Under the pieces are notes generated by a model. That model was not told the origin of the DNA, did not search any database, and saw only the letters and a program-made list of their open reading frames with translations. Below are positions 59,366 to 64,000 of a stretch of DNA of 64,000 nt, piece by piece. The translations under genes were made by a program, and so were the position numbers. How positions within the stretch are numbered: position 1 is the stretch's first letter; every line of letters starts with the position of its first letter. The DNA lies in the NCBI GenBank assembly GCA_035949055.1, contig DASZIO010000053.1, positions 189,672 to 253,671 on the forward strand. The letters are read 5' to 3'. Origin of the DNA: Bog-756 sp035949055. GTDB lineage: Bacteria; Actinomycetota; Acidimicrobiia; Acidimicrobiales; RAAP-2.

Positions 59366-60739
59366 TCAGCTCCGTCGGTTCCCCGCCACGCTGGCGGTCA
59401 GAGTGCGCGGCTCCAATGCTCCGACCGCCGGGTCGGGTGCCCGGTTAGAAGGGTGGAGCACCGACCGGATGATGCCGGTCACCGGATGGCGCCACCACCC
59501 GACATCGTCGGCGGTTGGCCACGCGCAGAGAAGCCCGGCGGCCAGCAGAAGGATCAGAGGCACCCAGTAGCCCCATGGAGACGCCCGATGGAAGCCGAGG
59601 AGGGTGGCGCTAATGGCGATGGCCCAGGAGGCCAACAGGCGGGGCCATCGGTTGGCGGTGGCGGTCGCCAGGACCACCATGGCCAGCGGGGGACCCAGGT
59701 AGAAGGGGACCATCACCGACTCGAAGAAACAGCGCAGGCACAGGGCGAGAGCGCACAACCAGAGCAACCCCGTCGGAGTCGGCGGCCGCCGTGCCGCGAG
59801 CAGGCCGAGAAGGATGGCCGCAACCACGGCTAAAACCCGTCCCGGTCCCGTCCCCACGCTGATGCTGCTCAGACGCGGGGATAGCGTCACCCAGGGGGTG
59901 GCATGGTCGAGGTAGGGGAAATTCGCCTGACGGAAGAGAACGGCGGAAGTCGCCGACCATTGCGACAGTAGCGGAGCGCCCAACAGCACGACCGACGGAA
60001 CCGCCGCGAAGACGCAGAACTTGGCGCGCGAGCGGCTCGGCGTCCGCACGAACACCATCGGCAGCATGAGGACGACGAGGGGCTGGACCGCGATAGCTGC
60101 ACCCCACAGCCACGCCGCCAGCGGAGTGCGGTCCCGCTCGCCGGCCAGGATCGCGTAGAGGGCGAGGGCCAGGGCGACCAGGTCCTCGGGATGACCCCAA
60201 ATCGCGACGACCTGGAAGATGATGGCGGCTTCCATCCAGCACAGCACCGCTCGCCGGCGTCGGTCAGCTCCGAAGGCCTCGGCCACCGCGTCGAATGCGA
60301 AGAGGCATGTCGAGCCCAACAGGCAGATGGCCGGACCCAGCAAATACCAGGACGTCGGCTTGGCCAGGAACACAGGCGCGATGGACTCGGAGAGCCCGAG
60401 CGCGCCGGAGATCATGGCGACGGGCGCCAGCAGAACGGCGATCCCGGGAAAGGTGACCAGGGCCGTGTCCTTACCGTAGACGTTGCCCAGATCTCCCCAG
60501 CCCACCCAGTGGGCGGCGCGGAGCGTCGACCAGATGTCACCCGGGACAACCCAACCGTAGGTGTGGTTGACAACGGGGTTCCACCAGAACGAGTAGGCCA
60601 CGGAGATGACGAGAAGTACGAGCGTCGTGGCTATGGGCCACGCCCGTCGCCTGGCGTGGCCCACGACCCAGGGCGTCGCGGGACGCGCCCGATCGATCTG
60701 TGCGCCCGGGTGGCGGTCAGATCGGTGCGGTCTCGACAC
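59366..60739 (-). CDS. Multispan membrane protein, paralogue A
   Basis: 457 residues with roughly ten hydrophobic segments. Its N-terminal region WNPVVNHTYGWVVPGDIWST, then LRAAHWVGWGDLGNVYG and the run FPGIAVLLAPVAMISGALGL closely parallel the next gene, and WGHPEDLVALALALYAI is a shared motif. The topology resembles GT-C-type glycosyltransferases or DUF2029 proteins, but no catalytic motif proves it. The start is uncertain: GTG 60739 overlaps the end of paralogue B by 23 bases, while GTG 60664 lies after it. The orientation and near-contact suggest co-transcription with B. Confidence 0.7.
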   Translation of the reverse strand: MSRPHRSDRHPGAQIDRARPATPWVVGHARRRAWPIATTLVLLVISVAYSFWWNPVVNHTYGWVVPGDIWSTLRAAHWVGWGDLGNVYGKDTALVTFPGIAVLLAPVAMISGALGLSESIAPVFLAKPTSWYLLGPAICLLGSTCLFAFDAVAEAFGADRRRRAVLCWMEAAIIFQVVAIWGHPEDLVALALALYAILAGERDRTPLAAWLWGAAIAVQPLVVLMLPMVFVRTPSRSRAKFCVFAAVPSVVLLGAPLLSQWSATSAVLFRQANFPYLDHATPWVTLSPRLSSISVGTGPGRVLAVVAAILLGLLAARRPPTPTGLLWLCALALCLRCFFESVMVPFYLGPPLAMVVLATATANRWPRLLASWAIAISATLLGFHRASPWGYWVPLILLLAAGLLCAWPTADDVGWWRHPVTGIIRSVLHPSNRAPDPAVGALEPRTLTASVAGNRRS

Positions 60740-62207
60740 GTTCCAGATCCGTTCTCGGGAGGAGCGGCGCGATCGAATGGTCCGTTGGATCCTCCAGGCA
60801 CGCCGCAAGCAACGGGGCCCGGCGCTCCTCTTTCACCTCCGACTCCTCCGCCGCGGGCACGGCCAAGCCGAGGACGCCAGCCAGCCCGAGCACGACGGTC
60901 GACCACCAGAACCACGGATTCAGGTGGTAATAGGAGAACACGGTGACCTCCAGGGCCAGGGCGGCGGCGGCCCAGAATCGGGCTCGGCTGGCCCGGGCCG
61001 CCAGAACCAGCCCAAGGAGGAGCGGCGGCGCCAAGTAGTAGGGCGTCATCACCGGCTCGAAGAAGCATCGGGAGGCGAGTACGACGGCGGCCAGCCACAG
61101 GAGCCACAAGACGGATTGCGGTCGCCGCCAAATGTACAGACCGAACAGCACGGCGAGCAGGGCATCGATCATGCGGCCGGGACCGCCGGCCACGAACACG
61201 AGGTAGGAAGACATTGCCGTCGTGTGCGTGACGGCCAAGTGCCCGTGAATGTCGGACACTGACGGGTACTGGGTCAGATGGTTTCCACCGCCAGTGCTCA
61301 GCTTCGGTGACAGATACACCCAGGGTGTCGGATGATTGAGCGAGGGCGGCGTCGGTTGCTCCACCAGGGCACGGAAGGTATCCCTGGCATCACCGGCAGC
61401 GGCCAGTCCGACGAGCACGACGGAGGCGGCCGACGAACGGACCACCAACCAGAGTCGCCCTCCCCGAGGTGTGGCGGCGATGAACAAAGGGAGCATCAGA
61501 GCGACCAACGGCTGGAGGACGACGCCCGCACCGAACAGCCAGCCACACCGTGCCCATTTGCCGCCCAAAAAGGCCACCATGGCGTAGAACGCAAACGTCA
61601 TGGCCAACGATTCCTCCGGATGGCCCCACACCGCAGCCGTCAACCAGGCGATCACACCGACGAGCACGCAAAGGACCGACCGGGGGCGCGGTCCCACTCC
61701 GATTCTGTCGGCCAGTGCATCGGTGGCAAAGACCACCGTGGCCGCCAGGAGGAGGGCGACAGGCTCCAGCACCAGCGCGGCCGTTGGACGGGCCAACGTG
61801 TACGGCATGAACGACTCGCTCAGGTGAAGCGCACCGCTGAGCATGGCCACCGGTGCGAGCAGCACCGCCGTCCCCGGAAAGGTGATGATGCCGTTCGCTT
61901 GATAGATGCCCCCCGGAAAGCCCCAAGAGACGAAATGAGCGGCCCGAAGGGTGTTCCATAGGTCGCTTCCGATGGCCCAGCTGGCCGAGTGATGGACAAC
62001 CGGATTCCACTCGAACATGAAGGTCATTCCGACGCTCACCATCGCCAGTGTCGTGACCACCGGCCGCCACTGCCGGATCAACCATCCCTCCACGGTGTGC
62101 GCGACCGAAGAACCCGCCTCACCGGACGGCGTCCCCCGGGTCACGTCAGCGCCTGAAAGGACGACCGCCCGAGCACTCACGGCTGATACATCGTACGAAA
62201 TGAGCAC
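60717..62207 (-). CDS. Multispan membrane protein, paralogue B
   Basis: 496 residues, many hydrophobic segments. Homologous with paralogue A over most of its length (WNPVVHHSASWAIGSDLWNT, TFPGTAVLLAPVAMLSGALHL, AAVWGHPEESLAMTFAFYAM, VLASRCFFEPVMTPYYLAPP). The function is unknown; a GT-C-type membrane glycosyltransferase or lipid-linked sugar handling is a guess. Upstream of about 62207 the frame runs through a strong terminator, so the start must be inside. The GTG at 62207 sits in an AAGGAGGT Shine-Dalgarno sequence, an ATT at 62201 has perfect spacing, and the GTG at 62180 is another choice. Confidence 0.65.
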   Translation of the reverse strand: MLISYDVSAVSARAVVLSGADVTRGTPSGEAGSSVAHTVEGWLIRQWRPVVTTLAMVSVGMTFMFEWNPVVHHSASWAIGSDLWNTLRAAHFVSWGFPGGIYQANGIITFPGTAVLLAPVAMLSGALHLSESFMPYTLARPTAALVLEPVALLLAATVVFATDALADRIGVGPRPRSVLCVLVGVIAWLTAAVWGHPEESLAMTFAFYAMVAFLGGKWARCGWLFGAGVVLQPLVALMLPLFIAATPRGGRLWLVVRSSAASVVLVGLAAAGDARDTFRALVEQPTPPSLNHPTPWVYLSPKLSTGGGNHLTQYPSVSDIHGHLAVTHTTAMSSYLVFVAGGPGRMIDALLAVLFGLYIWRRPQSVLWLLWLAAVVLASRCFFEPVMTPYYLAPPLLLGLVLAARASRARFWAAAALALEVTVFSYYHLNPWFWWSTVVLGLAGVLGLAVPAAEESEVKEERRAPLLAACLEDPTDHSIAPLLPRTDLERVETAPI

Positions 62208-62276
62208 CTCCTTGAGGACCCGTCGGTGCCTACGGAGCGGGTGGCGCGGTCGTCGCTGACCGCATGACCGAAAGAC

Positions 62277-62311
62277 GGAGAAGGCCTCCCCCGGGAGGGG
62301 AGGCCTTCTCC
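62277..62311. terminator. Strong hairpin after the pilin gene
   Basis: Perfect 15-base stem GGAGAAGGCCTCCCC / GGGGAGGCCTTCTCC with a 5-base loop, followed on the minus strand by GTCTTTC. It lies 54 bases after the pilin stop and before the next membrane gene. Confidence 0.75.
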
Positions 62312-62364
62312 TTACCGCTTCAAGACCGCCGGCTTGCACCGGCTGTCCCCGTGGTTAGTCAGAC

Positions 62365-62973
62365 TCAGCTAGAGAAGCCGTTCTGCTGCCACGTCATGTT
62401 GGCCAGTCCGGTGTTCGCACCGCAGGTTGCCGTGGTGGCGGTCGGCGACGCGGTCTTCCCGTACCAGACACCTTGACCGACCGGCACCGTGCCGGCGGTC
62501 GTGCTGTTGGTGTACTGAACAGGGTTGTTCGCACCCGGCGCATTGTTGGTGATGGGATTCGGGTTGTCGGCGATGGCCCAGCACTGATTGGACTTCGACC
62601 AGGAGACCATGAGCACACCGTTTCCGTCAGTCGACGTGTACACCGAGATCAACGACTGGGCATTGGTGGTGCCGGTCGTATAGCTCAGGCTCGGCTCGGC
62701 CGAGGACAGGGTCGCGGTGTTGAAGGTGGTGTAGGTCTGACCAGCCTGCTGGTACGCAGCCTTCGCATTGATGAGGGCCGTGTTGAGGTTGGACTGAGCC
62801 GCCCGGTCATTCGCCGACTTCGTCACTCCGAGAAAGGTCGGAATGGCGATGGCGAGCAGAATGGCCAGAATCAACAGCACCACCATGAGCTCGATGAGGG
62901 TGAAACCGGCATCCTCGCCTTCCTCACCCACACTCTGACGCCTGTCATTAAGGCGTCGAATCACAGAAAACAT
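62365..62973 (-). CDS. Type IV pilin (prepilin-type N-terminal methylation site)
   Basis: 202 residues. A short leader is followed by the prepilin peptidase site and hydrophobic helix GFTLIELMVVLLILAILLAI, with the cleavage after the glycine before FTLIEL and the Glu at position 5 of the mature pilin. The C-terminal globular part is Thr/Asn/Ser-rich with two cysteines (NQCW, TATCG) that may form a disulphide. The start is the ATG at 62973 with a GAGGAGG Shine-Dalgarno sequence; the upstream frame is unconserved. It lies downstream of pilC on the same strand. Confidence 0.93.
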   Translation of the reverse strand: MFSVIRRLNDRRQSVGEEGEDAGFTLIELMVVLLILAILLAIAIPTFLGVTKSANDRAAQSNLNTALINAKAAYQQAGQTYTTFNTATLSSAEPSLSYTTGTTNAQSLISVYTSTDGNGVLMVSWSKSNQCWAIADNPNPITNNAPGANNPVQYTNSTTAGTVPVGQGVWYGKTASPTATTATCGANTGLANMTWQQNGFSS

Positions 62974-63403
62974 TTGCTGCCTCCTCGTGTTATTGCTGCA
63001 TGAATGTATAGACACCCATTGGGTATCCGATGCAGATATCGTCCGAGCAGACAACTAACTTGAGAATCTTTTTAAACAATTCTTTTTGACCACAAACAGC
63101 CGTGGCAGACGGGCCGTCGGGAGGGGCCCACGGGTGACCGAGAAGTGCTCCTCAGCAGCGAATTCGCTGGTGCTCCCCTCATGGTGGCGGCAACCCCGGA
63201 CGTCGATCGCCTCCCATTCAGGCCGGAGGAGGCTGCGCATTATTTGCGATATATAACAGAAGCCGCTCAGATTCAGTTTAAGAAGCCTGAGACGTCCTCG
63301 CATGTAATAAAGTAGGCATCCCGATACACACGAGAGCGTGTAATACCATGGAATTCTTTCGCTGGCCACGTGGGGGCCAACACTTGTGGGCTTGGCCCGG
63401 ATG
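62974..63403. other. 430-base AT-rich region between pilC and the pilin gene
   Basis: Low GC for this window, with no credible gene. It contains TATACAT (minus strand, near 63008) as a possible pilin -10, a hairpin ACACG-AGAG-CGTGT at 63328-63341, the 14-base palindrome CAGCGAATTCGCTG near 63152-63171, and a hairpin GGGCCAA/TTGGCCC at 63374-63398 just after the pilC stop that may end pilC transcription. Confidence 0.45.
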
Positions 63404-64000
63404 TCAGTTGTGGATCAGCTTGATGTAGTCGAACATCGGCAGGTACAGACAGATCACCATTGCGCCGACTCCAGCTCCCATGACAATCGTCAGTAGCGGT
63501 TCGAGGAGGGCCGTCAGGTTGTTGACCGTCACCTCGATTTCCTGGTCGTAGAACTCAGCGACCTTTTTGAGCATCCCGTCTAGCGCTCCGGTCTGCTCGC
63601 CCACTTCGATCATCTGAACGACGAGCGGGGGGATGACGTCCTCGTGTTCGCGAAGTGGGTCCGCGAGAGGTCGGCCAACGCGAACACCATTCTTGGCATC
63701 TATGAGGACATCGCCCACAGTGCGGTTGCCGGCAATGTCCGAGCAGATGTCCAGGGACTCGAGGATCGGCACACCAGAGCTGATCAGGGACGCCAAGGTG
63801 TTGGTCACGCGGGCCAGGGCGACCTTGTGAATCAGCGGTCCGAAGACCGGTGGCTTCAGGATCAAGCGATCCCATTTGCGACGACCGTCCTCGGTCGAGA
63901 TCCACTTTCGCAGCCCGATTATGCCTCCAACGATGAAGGCGATGATGAGCAGCACCCATGGGCTGGTGATGATCTGCGAGATCTTGATGAGGACACGGGT
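63404..64000 (-). CDS. pilC: Type IV pilus inner-membrane platform protein PilC, C-terminal part
   Basis: The last 198 residues of a type II secretion F-domain protein; the N-terminal part lies beyond the window. Visible are a transmembrane helix (WVLLIIAFIVGGIIGL), PVFGPLIHKVALARVTNTLASL, SGVPILESLDI, PPLVVQMIEVGEQTGALDGM and the final helix LLEPLLTIVMGAGVGAMVICLYLPMFDYI, which are the standard PilC/GspF C-terminal motifs. It anchors the assembly ATPase (PilB/PilT) that extrudes pilin. The pilin gene follows on the same strand. Confidence 0.93.
   Translation of the reverse strand, partial: TRVLIKISQIITSPWVLLIIAFIVGGIIGLRKWISTEDGRRKWDRLILKPPVFGPLIHKVALARVTNTLASLISSGVPILESLDICSDIAGNRTVGDVLIDAKNGVRVGRPLADPLREHEDVIPPLVVQMIEVGEQTGALDGMLKKVAEFYDQEIEVTVNNLTALLEPLLTIVMGAGVGAMVICLYLPMFDYIKLIHN

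Noticed and set aside
63055..63369. A 104-codon minus-strand frame between pilC and the pilin gene
   Set aside because: It covers an AT-rich intergenic region and hairpins, lacks a Shine-Dalgarno sequence, and its sequence matches no family.
1..64000. tRNA or rRNA genes
   Set aside because: No sequence with a T-loop plus acceptor stem or rRNA signature was found in any gap; all gaps are short.

Overview
This window is a high-GC chromosomal segment of an actinobacterium. The evidence is the gene order, which matches mycobacterial and other actinobacterial genomes: rpmB / fakA-recG-rsmD-coaD-sepIVA-like-DUF177-rpmF-plsX-...-acpP-rnc-fpg-smc. Further support comes from a GTP-dependent PEP carboxykinase, a fused Kgd-type 2-oxoglutarate dehydrogenase/decarboxylase, a CofC-type enzyme of coenzyme F420 synthesis, a PafB/PafC regulator pair and an HU protein with a histone-H1-like basic tail. 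Class Acidimicrobiia is a reasonable guess from the fatty-acid-catabolism genes and type IV pili, but the sequence alone does not prove it.

Layout. Positions 1-17,900 are a housekeeping core for chromosome segregation, DNA repair, RNA processing, phospholipid and CoA synthesis and ribosomal proteins. It is almost all on the minus strand, and a truncated-haemoglobin / acyl-CoA dehydrogenase / patatin trio is lodged between plsX and acpP. Positions 18,000-31,800 hold a transporter, a CoA transferase, a galactokinase, a TetR/methyltransferase pair, a cell-wall group (ddl, a membrane-fused MurF-like ligase, a hydrolase), a short UvrD-like helicase, exonuclease III and a FabZ-like dehydratase. Positions 31,800-45,300 hold an unusual NYN nuclease-Lys/Ala-rich linker-S1 protein, an M20 peptidase, the 1281-residue Kgd, a plain HU, acyl-CoA dehydrogenase, RNase HII and an acyl-CoA synthetase. 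Positions 45,300-50,900 hold a GH38 alpha-mannosidase, a class III nucleotide cyclase, CofC and a PIG-L deacetylase. Positions 50,950-54,770 combine an HU with a basic tail, a soluble VirD4-like ATPase and a helicase-less MobF-type relaxase. Positions 54,900-59,350 hold pafC, pafB, a CtaG-like protein and a biotin-dependent carboxyltransferase. Positions 59,366-64,000 hold two paralogous multispan membrane proteins, a type IV pilin and the C-terminal part of PilC.

How genes are expressed. Two start types stand out. Highly expressed or SD-led genes (acpP, rpmB, galK, both HU genes, xth, pilin and others) have a Shine-Dalgarno sequence. At least fourteen others have a TAnnnT -10 hexamer ending 6-8 bases before an ATG/GTG with no Shine-Dalgarno sequence, which is the signature of leaderless transcription. 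I used this signature to choose many starts, so those starts are inferences. Operon genes are commonly joined by 4-base GTGA or ATGA overlaps.

No tRNA, rRNA, CRISPR array, insertion sequence or integrase was seen. Several short tandem repeats (9, 18, 19, 20, 23, 24 and 33 bp periods) occur both inside and between genes.
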